A DNA stretch of 64,000 bases from Sphingobacterium paludis (GTDB lineage Bacteria; Bacteroidota; Bacteroidia; Sphingobacteriales; Sphingobacteriaceae): contig NZ_SNZV01000004.1 of NCBI RefSeq assembly GCF_004364125.1, positions 248,001-312,000 on the forward strand. Reading direction: 5' to 3'. The stretch's first letter is position 1. Each line of letters begins with the position of its first letter. The position numbers and the translations under genes are program-made. Of the stretch, positions 51,766-61,145 are shown one piece after another. The notes under the pieces were generated by a model, which was not told the DNA's origin, searched no databases, and saw nothing but the letters and a program-made list of their open reading frames with translations.

Positions 51766-52524
51766 ATGAGAAGCATACTCTTGACCATTACCCTCTTATT
51801 AAGCTTTACTGCCAGTTTTGCGCAACGTGTGCAGATCATGTCTTATAATATACACCATGGCAACCCACCGGGCAAAGATGGTGTTATCGATCTTGAACAG
51901 ATAGCCAAGGTTATCAATGACTCAGGAGCGGAGCTGGTCGGGCTTCAGGAAGTGGATGTGCGGGTGCCACGCTCGCAAGGTATCGATCAAGCGCTTGAGC
52001 TCGCGGAACTCACCGGAATGTACTATTTCTTCTCGAAAGGAATAGACCTAGATGGAGGCGAATACGGGACACTGATATTGTCGAAGTATAAAATTATAGG
52101 CAATAGGCGCTACGAACTTCCGATGCCGGTTCCCAGTGAGCAAAGATCTTTAGCGATTGTGGATGTGCTGTTGCCCAGCGGGCAGGTACTTTCTTTCGCG
52201 AATACGCATTTGGATTTAAAAGCGGAGAACAAGCTTGCACAGGCGGCTCATATCACGGAGGTTGGCGATTGGTACGACAGGCCGCTAATCTTGGTGGGCG
52301 ATTTTAATACCGAACCTGGCAGTGAGCCTATGAATGTTTTGGAGACGTATTTCTCACGCAATACAACAGCGAATGCTGCTACCCATCCCAACCAAAATCC
52401 CACAACGGAAATCGATTATATTATGGTTGGTAAGCATGGTAACTTTTCTTGGAAAAGCTATAAAACCATAGCGACAGATGCATCTGATCATCTTCCGGTT
52501 TGCGCAGAAGTAGAATTCAAATAG
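51766..52524 (+). CDS. Secreted endonuclease/exonuclease/phosphatase-family hydrolase
   Basis: A 252-residue protein. ATG 51766 begins a signal peptide (MRSILLTITLLLSFTASFAQ); a TTG 15 codons upstream is in frame. EEP motifs: QIMSYNIHHGN, GLQEVD (metal Glu), FANTHLDLKAE, LVGDFNTEPG, EIDYIMVG and SDHLPV (catalytic His). It is a different branch from the EEP protein at 2463. It could act on phospholipids, nucleic acids or inositol phosphates. A single gene, convergent with the MazG-like gene. Confidence 0.88.
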   Translation: MRSILLTITLLLSFTASFAQRVQIMSYNIHHGNPPGKDGVIDLEQIAKVINDSGAELVGLQEVDVRVPRSQGIDQALELAELTGMYYFFSKGIDLDGGEYGTLILSKYKIIGNRRYELPMPVPSEQRSLAIVDVLLPSGQVLSFANTHLDLKAENKLAQAAHITEVGDWYDRPLILVGDFNTEPGSEPMNVLETYFSRNTTANAATHPNQNPTTEIDYIMVGKHGNFSWKSYKTIATDASDHLPVCAEVEFK

Positions 52525-52554
52525 CACGACCGATCACCTGCCTGTTGCGGCGAT

Positions 52555-52884
52555 TTATGGATTTAATTTTTCGTTGTTTTTATGCCGGTCAGCATCCCGA
52601 ATAGATTTCTTTTCCAAATTTTTAATGAGGGCTTCGTTAAGATCAATGCCTGTCTGGTTGGCTAAGCAAATCAGGACGAAAAAAACATCGGCCATCTCAT
52701 CGGCCAGGTTCACGGCTTCATCTGACTTTTTAAACGATTGCTCACCATACTGACGCGCCATAATACGCGCTACTTCGCCTACTTCTTCCATCAATATAGC
52801 TGTATTGGTTAGTTCGTTGAAATAACGAATACCGGTACTATTGATCCATTTGTCGACTATTTCCTGCGCTTCCTTGATGGTCAT
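52555..52884 (-). CDS. MazG-like nucleotide pyrophosphohydrolase
   Basis: A 109-residue all-helical protein. MEEVGEVARIMAR (ExxE) and DEMADVFFVLICLA (ExxD) give the magnesium-binding four-helix core of MazG/dUTPase-like enzymes, which hydrolyse (d)NTPs to monophosphates and clean the nucleotide pool. It follows dtd by 18 bp on the same strand, so the two form an operon of small quality-control enzymes. Confidence 0.92.
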   Translation of the reverse strand: MTIKEAQEIVDKWINSTGIRYFNELTNTAILMEEVGEVARIMARQYGEQSFKKSDEAVNLADEMADVFFVLICLANQTGIDLNEALIKNLEKKSIRDADRHKNNEKLNP

Positions 52885-52902
52885 GATATGCTTCTATTTT
52901 TG

Positions 52903-53361
52903 TTAAAAATTCTCTTTGTCTTTTGTATTCATGATAATCGTAACGGGACCATCGTTTCGGAGGTCGATTTTCATATCTGTGCCAAAAACCCCCATCTGCG
53001 TTTCTTTGCCCAGTAATCCTTTCAAATACGCACCCATCTGCTGGTATAGTGGCTGTGCTTGATCAGGGCGGGCAGCGCGGATAAAGGATGGGCGATTTCC
53101 CTTTTTCGTCTGTGCGAACAGCGTAAATTGTGAAATCAGCAGAATTTGTCCATGAATGTCTTTAACAGATCGATTCATCAGGCCGTTTTCGTCCGAAAAA
53201 ATGCGAAGGTTAACTAACTTTTGCCCAAGCCATTCCAAATCATCTTGGCTATCATCTTCTTCAACGCCCAATAATACCAATAGCCCATTGCCAATGTTGC
53301 CGGTGCAGACACCGTCTACCGTACAACTTGCTTGCGTGACCCTCTGTACTACTGCTCTCAT
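52903..53361 (-). CDS. dtd: D-aminoacyl-tRNA deacylase
   Basis: A 152-residue enzyme that frees tRNA mischarged with D-amino acids or glycine. Motifs: MRAVVQRVTQASC at the start, LLISQFTLFA with the SQFT active-site strand, and NDGPVTIIM with the Gly-Pro cross-subunit motif. Length is the family norm. The downstream MazG-like gene is 18 bp away. Upstream is a heptamer-repeat tract of about 270 bp. Confidence 0.97.
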   Translation of the reverse strand: MRAVVQRVTQASCTVDGVCTGNIGNGLLVLLGVEEDDSQDDLEWLGQKLVNLRIFSDENGLMNRSVKDIHGQILLISQFTLFAQTKKGNRPSFIRAARPDQAQPLYQQMGAYLKGLLGKETQMGVFGTDMKIDLRNDGPVTIIMNTKDKENF

Positions 53362-53372
53362 TTTGGCAAATT

Positions 53373-53640
53373 AAAAAGTAAAAAGTAAAAAGTGATAAGT
53401 CAAAAGTAAAAAGTAAAAAGTGACAAGTGACAAGTCAAAATTGAAAAGTTAAAAGTGATAAATCAAAAGTGACAAGTTAGAAGTCAAAATTCAAAAGTAA
53501 AAATTAAAAAGTCAAAAGTGACAAGTCAAAATTCAAAAGTGATAATTATCTTCGATGAGCTCGCTACGCTCGGTTCAAAAGTAACAAGTTAAAAAGTAAA
53601 AATTGATAAACCAAAATCTACACGTGATACGTCAAAACAA
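53373..53640. repeat. Heptamer-period A-rich repeat tract
   Basis: About 38 successive 7-mers of form NAAAAGT or GACAAGT (AAAAAGT, GATAAGT, CAAAAGT, GACAAGT, CAAAATT, GAAAAGT), interrupted once at about 53554 by GATGAGCTCGCTACGCTCGG. No coding frame; it separates dtd from the TonB-receptor gene. Confidence 0.85.
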
Positions 53641-53644
53641 ATAT

Positions 53645-56029
53645 TTAAAACCTAACATTTAAGCCGAAGAGGAAATTTGTTTCTGCTTGCGGGTAGTACG
53701 CGTTACCAAAGATTCTGGCTCCATCTGCTTGCGCTATGCCGCCGTAGGTATATCCGTGCGATTCATATTTCTCATTAAACAGATTGTTTACCGCGAGGTT
53801 GGCGTCAATGTTTTCAATATTCCACAACGAAAAGCTATACCGTAACCGTAGGTTGTTTACGAAAAACGGATCTACGCTGCGTGCTCTGCTGCTCGTGTTA
53901 TCAAGATATTGGCGCGATACATACTTGCTGGCTAAGCTAAACTCCACTGGCGCGATGGGCGTGTAAGACAATTCATTGGATAGAATGACGGCAGGGGAGA
54001 AGGAGATGTTCGTTGACCGATATGCATTGGTCACTTGTGGTGCATCCGTAGGATCCCAATTTTCATCAAGTATGCTTAGGTACTCCGTATAGTTTTTGAT
54101 TTTATTTTCGCTGATACCGGCAGTCGCTTTCCATTGAAATTGCTTTGAAATTCTCCAGGCGCCGTCAAATTCAAAGCCTATGCGGTAGCTATCAGGAACA
54201 TTTTCGCGAATCGATCCACCCACGTCGTTGATTTCTCCAGTCAGCACAAGTTGATCGTTGTAAAACATACCGTACAGGTTGGCGCCAATATTGATGTTTT
54301 CTTTTCTCAGGCGATAGCCCGCTTCGATGTTATGCATCTTTTCCGCTCGTGGTCGTGCATTTGCTGAAGACGCGACGTAGTCGTCGCGAACCGGTTCTTT
54401 ACTGCCATAAGCATAGGAGCTATACAAGGAGGCACTGGGCGAAAGCATATAAGTGGCTCCTAGCTTCGGGTTGAAAAAGTGATGTTTCACGTTCACGTCC
54501 GACAATATTCTGTTATGGTCGAATCCTTCGAAGGTGTAATCCACAAACCGGTATTGTAAATCCGCGTACAGATTGAATGCGCCAAACTTGCCATTCCACT
54601 TCCCGTAAAAATTGACGTCGTTTTTCTCAGCGTCGTTGAAATAATACTTATCACCCAATTGACTATCCGATGCATACTGCGCCCAGATCACTTTACCATA
54701 ATGGTCGCCGCGGTATTGATTGGCACCACCTCCAAAAATAAAGCTGTGGTTTTCATTCAGCTTATGGTTTATCGAAAAAACCGTTCCGTAGAAGTAGTTA
54801 TCCAACCAGCGTTGGCGGATCAGATCGGTCGTATTGATGACGGTGTCGCTATGGATAATAGGCTTTAAGTTGTATGTGCTGAAGTTGTCATCCCTTCGAT
54901 ATTCTTCATAATACCCTCGGCCACGCGTGTAGTGTAGCGCAACATTCAGCGTTGTGTTAGTCGATGCGAAATAATTATAATGAAGATGATGATGCGTCTG
55001 TGTATAATTATCGGTTTGATTTTCGTAATCGAATCCATTATAGCGGCGATTAGTTTCTAGTAATTCTTCGGGCACCCCGTCCCAGGCCTGGAAGGTTTTT
55101 TCTTTTCCGGAGAAGATGGTTGCCTTGAGCTGGTGTTTGGCCCCGTAATAGCCGGCATCTACGTAAAACGATTTTAGGTCGGAGGTTGCTCTATCGATAT
55201 AGCCATCGGAGCTTATTCGGGATAGACGGGCATTGAAAGCAAACTTATCACGTATTAGTCCTGACCCCAGCTTAACCGTGTTTTTCCAGGTATTGTAAGA
55301 GCCAAAGGTATTGTTCAGTTCGGCATAAGGTGCTGTCTCTAGCGCGTCAGACTGCATGTTTAGCGATGCGCCAAAGGCGCCAGCACCATTCGTCGATGTG
55401 CCAATGCCTCGTTGGATCTGAATGCTCTGCGTGCTTGAAGCAAAATCGGGTAGGTTGACGAAAAATGAACCCATGCTTTCCGCATCGTTCAACGGAATCC
55501 CGTTTAATGTCACGTTTATACGCTGGCTGTTCGATCCGCGGATGGTCATGTTTGTGTAGCCAATACCCGCACCAGCATCCGATCCGACAACGACAGAAGG
55601 TGTTTGATCAAGTAAATAAGGAATATCTTGTCCAAGATTTAATCGCTTGAGCTCTTCCTTAGAAATGTTCTTGTAGGTCGTGGCGGAATTTTCTGCGGCG
55701 CGTGTGGCCATGACCTGCACTTCGCCGGTCAATCGTTGGTCGGGTTGCAGCAACACACGGATAGTACTTTCCTGCGAGGGATTAAGGTGCTTTGAAAACG
55801 AACCAAAGCCTATGTGTCGAACCTGCAAGATGGCCGCTTGTGATTTAATTTCGGTAAATGTAACAATTCCGTGTTGATCGGCAGATTTTGTGATGCCCTG
55901 AAACTCCACGGATGCACCGCGAAGAGGTTCTTGCTCGAGCGTTTGGACGATAACACGCAACTGTGTTTGTGCAAAAGTTATCACTGTGCACACAAGTAGT
56001 GCAAGGGTGACCAATCCATTCTTTACCAT
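53645..56029 (-). CDS. TonB-dependent receptor under TPP riboswitch control, probable thiamine uptake receptor
   Basis: A 794-residue outer-membrane receptor. Signal peptide ends TVITFAQ, then a carboxypeptidase-like regulatory domain (about 22-105), plug domain (TRAAENSATTYKNISKEEL, MTIRGSNSQRINVTLNGIPL, GTSTNGAGAFGASLNM) and a 22-strand-type barrel ending NFLFGLNVRF. No SusD partner follows, so it takes small ligands. Its leader carries a complete TPP riboswitch and a terminator, so the ligand is most likely thiamine or a precursor. The inner-membrane partner (such as PnuT) is not adjacent. Confidence 0.93.
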   Translation of the reverse strand: MVKNGLVTLALLVCTVITFAQTQLRVIVQTLEQEPLRGASVEFQGITKSADQHGIVTFTEIKSQAAILQVRHIGFGSFSKHLNPSQESTIRVLLQPDQRLTGEVQVMATRAAENSATTYKNISKEELKRLNLGQDIPYLLDQTPSVVVGSDAGAGIGYTNMTIRGSNSQRINVTLNGIPLNDAESMGSFFVNLPDFASSTQSIQIQRGIGTSTNGAGAFGASLNMQSDALETAPYAELNNTFGSYNTWKNTVKLGSGLIRDKFAFNARLSRISSDGYIDRATSDLKSFYVDAGYYGAKHQLKATIFSGKEKTFQAWDGVPEELLETNRRYNGFDYENQTDNYTQTHHHLHYNYFASTNTTLNVALHYTRGRGYYEEYRRDDNFSTYNLKPIIHSDTVINTTDLIRQRWLDNYFYGTVFSINHKLNENHSFIFGGGANQYRGDHYGKVIWAQYASDSQLGDKYYFNDAEKNDVNFYGKWNGKFGAFNLYADLQYRFVDYTFEGFDHNRILSDVNVKHHFFNPKLGATYMLSPSASLYSSYAYGSKEPVRDDYVASSANARPRAEKMHNIEAGYRLRKENINIGANLYGMFYNDQLVLTGEINDVGGSIRENVPDSYRIGFEFDGAWRISKQFQWKATAGISENKIKNYTEYLSILDENWDPTDAPQVTNAYRSTNISFSPAVILSNELSYTPIAPVEFSLASKYVSRQYLDNTSSRARSVDPFFVNNLRLRYSFSLWNIENIDANLAVNNLFNEKYESHGYTYGGIAQADGARIFGNAYYPQAETNFLFGLNVRF

Positions 56030-56040
56030 AAAAAGTGATA

Positions 56041-56100
56041 TTAATAAAAAAGTTAAACGGACTATTATCAGGGGCTATTAATAGCTGTTATCATTTAACT
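56041..56100 (-). terminator. Expression-platform terminator of the TPP riboswitch
   Basis: On the minus strand AGTTAAA (56100-56094) pairs with TTTAACT (56057-56051), followed by TTTTT. It lies between the aptamer and the ATG, so bound TPP would favour termination. Confidence 0.6.
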
Positions 56101-56102
56101 AA

Positions 56103-56212
56103 CCTTTTCCCTCCGCCAGCATTACCTGGATCAGGTGCGTTTCGCTATCATGCAAAACTGGGTATAATCTCAGCCTTTATTCGTGTTGAAAAAACAAGGC
56201 ACCCCTTTCGAT
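56103..56212 (-). ncRNA. TPP (thi-box) riboswitch
   Basis: Read on the minus strand: GGGGTGCC, then GCTGAGATTATACCC, a variable arm, then CACCTGATCCAGGTAATGC and TGGCGGAGGGAA. These are the conserved P2/P3 TGAGA core and P4/P5 CCTGAT..GTAATGC elements of the TPP aptamer, complete and in order. It leads directly into the TonB receptor at 53645. Confidence 0.95.
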
Positions 56213-56422
56213 GGCAACAAAAGTAAACATTAATTTTAGAAACACAAATTGTTAATCTTTTTTTTCAAAGGGGCTAATTGTAATTTTTAATTATCTCAAC
56301 ATGTTGTTTTTCGAATAAAATTTATAAATTAGCAAATGTATTTTCTTTATGAATGGTAAGAAAAGACATTGGTACGCATCAATGATTTCTTTTTATACAC
56401 AAAAATTAAGTTTTGTAAATCG

Positions 56423-57592
56423 ATGAGGTATATTTCAGCGAGTATTGTTGTTCCGGTAGTTGGGAACTTTTTGAAGAATGGCGTGGTCGCGATAGATGAG
56501 TCCGGGATCGTTAAAGGAATTTACGAAAACAATGATGTCGCGATTCTCGATAAAGAGAAAGAGCTCTATGATGGTGTTTTGATTCCTGCTTTTGTCAATG
56601 CACATTGCCATATTGAGCTATCGCATATGCTCGATAAGACGGAGAAGGGCGTAGGATTACCTCGGTTTCTTTCTGCCGTGATGAAAAGGAGGGCAGCTGA
56701 TGAGCGCGAGATTTTAGAGAAAATTACATTTGCTGATGAATTGATGTGGAAAAATGGTATCCAGGCTGTTGGCGATCATGTCAATACATCCCATTCTGCA
56801 GAAGTCAAAGCGCATAGCAGAATAAGATATCACACCTTTGTTGAAGTGATGGGCTTGAATAAGGATGAGTTGCAGCCGCGGATAGACAGTGCACGAGATA
56901 CGGAGTTTTACTTTGATGCAAACCATGCTTCGATAACCCCGCACGCACCTTACTCTTGTTCTAAGGAACTTTTTAAGGCGTTTAAACGCACCGTAAACGA
57001 AGACAACATTTTCAGTGTGCATAATCAGGAGAGTGACGAGGAAAATAAGTTGTTTCGGTATCGAGAAGGTGAATTTCTCGACTTCTATAAAGAGATGGGT
57101 TTTGATGCTGAAGGATTTAAAGCACAAGCGAGAAACTCTGTGCAGTCTTATTTGCCACACTTACCGAAAAATAACCGCCTCATTTTAGTGCATAACACCT
57201 TTACTTCATTAAAGGATATCGACTTTATCAATCGACAAGATAGGGATGTGTATTACTGCATCTGTCCGAAAGCTAACCTCTACATCGAAGGCAAATTGCC
57301 TAAGATATTGAATTTTATCCCGGATAAGACGAAGATGATTTTAGGGACCGATAGCTTGGCATCCAACGATACCTTAAGCATTTTGGATGAAATCAAAGTA
57401 TTGGCTACGCATTTTGATCACCTGGACTTTCTACAACTTTTGCAATGGGCGACAATCAATGGTGCGAAAGCCCTCGGGTTGGAGGACACCATAGGCTCTA
57501 TAGAATTAAATAAACGACCAGGGCTGCTGCTTTTAAAAGGAATGAACAATTTACGCATCCATGATCGCGTTACAATGCAAAGAATCGCTTAA
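56423..57592 (+). CDS. Amidohydrolase-family protein (aminohydrolase/deaminase type)
   Basis: A 389-residue TIM-barrel metal hydrolase. ATG 56423 starts the conserved N-terminus (MRYISASIVVPV); 18 upstream codons are open. Metal site: AFVNAHCHIELSHM (HxH), THHAP-like ITPHAPYSCS, FSVHNQESDEE (His), LVHNTF and the Asp in LGTDSLASND. The nearest known relatives deaminate purine-like compounds (chlorohydrolase/aminofutalosine deaminase group); substrate not proven. An operon with acylphosphatase and flippase follows, gaps 33 and 7 bp. Confidence 0.85.
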   Translation: MRYISASIVVPVVGNFLKNGVVAIDESGIVKGIYENNDVAILDKEKELYDGVLIPAFVNAHCHIELSHMLDKTEKGVGLPRFLSAVMKRRAADEREILEKITFADELMWKNGIQAVGDHVNTSHSAEVKAHSRIRYHTFVEVMGLNKDELQPRIDSARDTEFYFDANHASITPHAPYSCSKELFKAFKRTVNEDNIFSVHNQESDEENKLFRYREGEFLDFYKEMGFDAEGFKAQARNSVQSYLPHLPKNNRLILVHNTFTSLKDIDFINRQDRDVYYCICPKANLYIEGKLPKILNFIPDKTKMILGTDSLASNDTLSILDEIKVLATHFDHLDFLQLLQWATINGAKALGLEDTIGSIELNKRPGLLLLKGMNNLRIHDRVTMQRIA

Positions 57593-57625
57593 TTTGTTGG
57601 ATTTTCTTCTGTACATTTGTGCTTG

Positions 57626-57904
57626 ATGAAGCATTTAAATATAGAAGTTTACGGTGAGGTGCAGGGCGTTTATTATCGCTTGACTTGCAAAGCTGTTGCC
57701 GATCAGTTGGGTATTAAAGGATTTGTTGTGAACCGGCCTGATGGAAGCGTCTATATCGAAGCCGAAGGTGATTCATCGACATTAGAGGAGTTGCTGGAAT
57801 TTTGTCAGGAGGGACCAGATCGTGCGGAAGTAAAATCGCTGACGCAGGAAGAGGGGCCTCTTCGCGGATTCAAAAATTTTGAGGTTCTAAAAAAAATCAA
57901 ATAA
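57626..57904 (+). CDS. acyP: Acylphosphatase
   Basis: A 92-residue enzyme hydrolysing carboxyl-phosphate bonds of acyl phosphates. ATG 57626 chosen (a TTG three codons earlier is in frame). The phosphate-binding loop VYGEVQGVYYR gives catalytic Arg18, and GFVVNRPDGSV gives Asn36. Length and motifs are standard. A TACATTTG -7-like box at 57612 is so close to the ATG that a very short leader is suggested, though its -33 spacing is poor. It lies 7 bp before the flippase gene. Confidence 0.93.
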   Translation: MKHLNIEVYGEVQGVYYRLTCKAVADQLGIKGFVVNRPDGSVYIEAEGDSSTLEELLEFCQEGPDRAEVKSLTQEEGPLRGFKNFEVLKKIK

Positions 57905-57911
57905 CGTTAGG

Positions 57912-59414
57912 GTGTCAGTAGTAAAAAGATTTTTGGGTGATACCGCTATCTACGGCCTGTCGACAATCGTCTCGCGTTTACTCAACTTTGTATTAACTCC
58001 GTTACTTATCAAAAAATTTCCTGCATCCGTGTACGGAATTTTTACGAATGTCTATTCCTGGGCGGCCTTGCTAAACACGTTTTTGGCCTTCGGCATGGAA
58101 ACTACCTATTTCCGCTACTTGCAGAAGGTCGAGCCCGAAGATCGTCCTAAAGTGTTCAACAATACGTTTCTTGTCACCCTTGTTACCGCATTTGTGTTTA
58201 TAGGGTGCCTTATTTTTTCCAGTGGGGCCATTGCCGCTTGGTTTGGAAGGAAAGGCTTACAGTCCATTGCAGACTACAAGGTATACATTTTGCTTATGGG
58301 GCTCACGCTCGCCGCGGATGCTTTGGCCGTCGTTCCCTTTGCCAAGTTGCGATCGCAGAATCGACCAATTCGGTATGCTGTGCTTAAGCTGTGCAATATT
58401 CTGGTATTCGTTTTCTTCAATCTCTTGTTTTTGGTGATTATCCCTGAACTTCTGCAGGGCAATAGCATACCACAAGTACGGTTAGCTTGGTTTCGCGAAA
58501 GTTGGTTGGGCTACGTCTTTCTTTCAAATTTGATAGCGAGTGCGGTCACCTTAATCATGCTTATTCCGGAGATGAAAGGATTTCGACTGCAGTGCGATCG
58601 TCCGATGTTGAAATCCATGTTGTCGTATAGCTTTCCTATTTTTGTTGCCAATATTTCGTTCATTATCAACGAACATCTCGATAAAATCCTGATGCCCACA
58701 TTGCTGCCTGAGCAGATAGGCGAGCGGGATCTGGGTATTTATGGTGCTATTGCTAAAATAGCGGTTTTTCTGAGCATCTTTGTGCAGGCGTTCCGTTTAG
58801 GTGCCGAGCCATTTTTCTTCTCCTACGCGAAACATGAAAACGCCCGTAAAACCTATGCACTTATTATGGAATATTTCGTGATCGCGATGATGTTCGTCAT
58901 GGTGGCTTTATCCATAAACATAGAATGGCTGAAATATTTTATCAAGGGCGGGAGTGAAGCCGCAATTGCCCAATACTGGTCGGGGCTAACGTATATCCCT
59001 ATCATTCTTTTTAATTATGTGCTATTGGGCATATACATGAATCTCTCGGTATGGTACAAGCTATCGGATCAAACACGCTACGGACTCTACATCTCTGGAA
59101 TAGGGGCTGTGACGACGATGGTGCTCTGTTACTATGCCATACCTCGCTGGAGTTATATAGGCGCTATTCTCGTCACCACCGTAACCTATATCCTTATGGT
59201 TGCGCTGTCTTATTTCTGGGGGCAAAAAAACTATGTCATTCCATACAATGTCCGGAAGATTTTAACACACTTGGTCGTTGGTGCGACATTGGTTACCATA
59301 CATTATACATGGCTAGATCGAAGTGTATGGTGGGGTAATGCACTGTTGGGGCTGTACCTGGTACTTATCCTTTTTACTGAACAAAAATTTATCCGTCGCG
59401 TTATTCGATCCTAG
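57912..59414 (+). CDS. Polysaccharide/lipid-linked glycan flippase (MOP superfamily)
   Basis: A 500-residue membrane protein starting at GTG 57912, fixed by the conserved N-terminus VKRFLGDTAIYGLSTIVSRLLNF. About 14 hydrophobic spans, e.g. VTAFVFIGCLIFSSGAI, ILVFVFFNLLFLVIIPE, VIAMMFVMVALSINI and TTVTYILMVALSYFW. Wzx/MurJ-like flippases move undecaprenyl-linked sugars across the inner membrane. It follows acylphosphatase by 7 bp. No glycosyltransferase lies next to it, so the substrate is open. Confidence 0.9.
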   Translation: MSVVKRFLGDTAIYGLSTIVSRLLNFVLTPLLIKKFPASVYGIFTNVYSWAALLNTFLAFGMETTYFRYLQKVEPEDRPKVFNNTFLVTLVTAFVFIGCLIFSSGAIAAWFGRKGLQSIADYKVYILLMGLTLAADALAVVPFAKLRSQNRPIRYAVLKLCNILVFVFFNLLFLVIIPELLQGNSIPQVRLAWFRESWLGYVFLSNLIASAVTLIMLIPEMKGFRLQCDRPMLKSMLSYSFPIFVANISFIINEHLDKILMPTLLPEQIGERDLGIYGAIAKIAVFLSIFVQAFRLGAEPFFFSYAKHENARKTYALIMEYFVIAMMFVMVALSINIEWLKYFIKGGSEAAIAQYWSGLTYIPIILFNYVLLGIYMNLSVWYKLSDQTRYGLYISGIGAVTTMVLCYYAIPRWSYIGAILVTTVTYILMVALSYFWGQKNYVIPYNVRKILTHLVVGATLVTIHYTWLDRSVWWGNALLGLYLVLILFTEQKFIRRVIRS

Positions 59415-59461
59415 GGGGAGCACAGTGCGCTGCGGCGCTATGAAAAGTATACTGGGTTTTA

Positions 59462-60466
59462 TTATACGACCTCTTCCGCGAATTTATCGCCGATCTCTTC
59501 CAGCACCGCTAAAATATCTTGCTGGTTTTGTAGACCAACGAGCTGCATGCGGTACTCTTTAAAGTTCGGGATACCCTTGAAATAATTAGCATAGTGCCTG
59601 CGCATTTCAAAGATTCCGGTCTTATCGCCCTTCCATTCGATAGATTTGTTAAGGTGTGTTTTACAAACATCCACACGTTCCGCTATGGTTGGACCTTCCA
59701 GACGTTCACCTGTTTGGAAGAAATGTTTGATCTCCCGAAATATCCATGGATACCCGATTGAAGCACGTCCGATCATGATACCATCCACTTCAAACTCTTG
59801 TCGCCACGCAGCCGCTTTCTCTACCGAATCGACATCGCCATTGCCAAATATGGGTATTTTCACACGCGGGTTCTGTTTGACGTCCCGAATCATGCTCCAG
59901 TCGGCTTGCCCTTTGTACATTTGTGCGCGTGTTCGCCCATGAATAGCGAGTGCCTGAATGCCGATATCTTGTAGCCGCTCTGCAACTTCATATATATTCT
60001 TGGTGTTGTCATCCCAGCCCAGTCGGGTTTTTACCGTTACGGGCAGGTGTGTGGCTTCCACGACAGCCTTGGTCATAGCGACCATCTTGTCAATATCTTG
60101 CAATAAGGAAGAGCCAGCCCCTTTACAGACCACATTCTTAACAGGGCAGCCATAGTTAATATCGATGAGATCCGGATTAGCTAGCGTGCATATTTCGGCA
60201 GACTGTCGCATATGTTCAATATCAGAACCAAAGATCTGGATACCGATAGGACGCTCGTACTCGAAGATATCCAACTTTTGTCGAGATTTTGCGGCATCAC
60301 GGATAAGCCCTTCAGAAGAAATGAATTCTGTGTACATCATATCGACTCCGTTTTGCTTACATACGTAACGGAATGGCGGATCACTTACATCCTCCATAGG
60401 AGCCAATAACAGTGGAAACTCACCTAAATCAATATGTTCACCAATCTTAACAGCCATCTCATTCAT
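59462..60466 (-). CDS. dusB: tRNA-dihydrouridine synthase
   Basis: A 334-residue flavoenzyme reducing uridines in the tRNA D-loop. FMN TIM-barrel motifs: LLLAPMEDVSDPPFR, IGIQIFGSD, LIDINYGCPVKNVV with the catalytic cysteine in KNVVCKGAGSS, VTVKTRLGWD, LAIHGRTRAQMYKG and IPIFGNGDV. The C-terminal helical RNA-binding domain includes EMRRHYANYFKGIP. Cytoplasmic, DusB type. Single gene; convergent with the flippase. Confidence 0.95.
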   Translation of the reverse strand: MNEMAVKIGEHIDLGEFPLLLAPMEDVSDPPFRYVCKQNGVDMMYTEFISSEGLIRDAAKSRQKLDIFEYERPIGIQIFGSDIEHMRQSAEICTLANPDLIDINYGCPVKNVVCKGAGSSLLQDIDKMVAMTKAVVEATHLPVTVKTRLGWDDNTKNIYEVAERLQDIGIQALAIHGRTRAQMYKGQADWSMIRDVKQNPRVKIPIFGNGDVDSVEKAAAWRQEFEVDGIMIGRASIGYPWIFREIKHFFQTGERLEGPTIAERVDVCKTHLNKSIEWKGDKTGIFEMRRHYANYFKGIPNFKEYRMQLVGLQNQQDILAVLEEIGDKFAEEVV

Positions 60467-60511
60467 TTTTTACAAAGGTACTAAAAAATTGAAAACGAGT
60501 GGAGGTGGGGA

Positions 60512-61084
60512 TTATCCTTGTTTGAAGCTACAGTCGTTTAGGTGATCATCGACCATGCCTACTGCTTGCATATAAGCGTAACATATGGTCGTTCCGAAAA
60601 ATTTGATTCCACGTTTTTTAAGATCTTTGGCTATGGCATCTGACTCTGCGCTGTGGGTGGCGGCTGATTTCATGTCAGGGAGGCTATTCACTACCCGTTT
60701 ATTGTTGGGCATAAAGCTGTAAAGGTATTGATAAAATGATCCGAATTCCTCTTGAATGGACATAAAGACCTGCGCGTTTTTTACCGTGGCCTCAATTTTA
60801 CCGCGATGCCGAATGATGCTAGCATCCTGTACCAATTCATCTATTTTTTTCTGGTCGTATTGTGCCACTTTTTTATAGTCGAAATGGCTAAAAGCGTTTC
60901 TGTAGCCCTCTCTTCTCCGCAAGATGGTAATCCAACTTAAGCCTGCCTGTGCAGATTCTAGCACCAGAAATTCAAATAACAGCTGATCGGAAGTAATGGG
61001 TTTACCCCATTCTTCATCGTGGTATTTGACATAGAGATCATCGGTGCCGCACCAAGGACAGCGTGTTACATCGGCCTGCTTCAT
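60512..61084 (-). CDS. tag: DNA-3-methyladenine glycosylase I
   Basis: A 190-residue repair enzyme removing 3-methyladenine from DNA. ATG 61084 gives the conserved N-terminus (CPWCGTDDLYVKYHDEEWG); 41 upstream codons are open but unlike the family. The zinc-snap ligands are the Cys in RCPWCG with C-terminal His and Cys residues (VDDHLNDCSF), and the helix ESAQAGLSWITILRRREGY is typical. Divergent from the DUF4271 gene with a 61-bp spacer. Confidence 0.95.
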   Translation of the reverse strand: MKQADVTRCPWCGTDDLYVKYHDEEWGKPITSDQLLFEFLVLESAQAGLSWITILRRREGYRNAFSHFDYKKVAQYDQKKIDELVQDASIIRHRGKIEATVKNAQVFMSIQEEFGSFYQYLYSFMPNNKRVVNSLPDMKSAATHSAESDAIAKDLKKRGIKFFGTTICYAYMQAVGMVDDHLNDCSFKQG

Positions 61085-61145
61085 GTTTTCTTTTTTGCTT
61101 AACAATATTATCCTAACTTTACGCCAAAGTAAGTAATTTTTCTGC

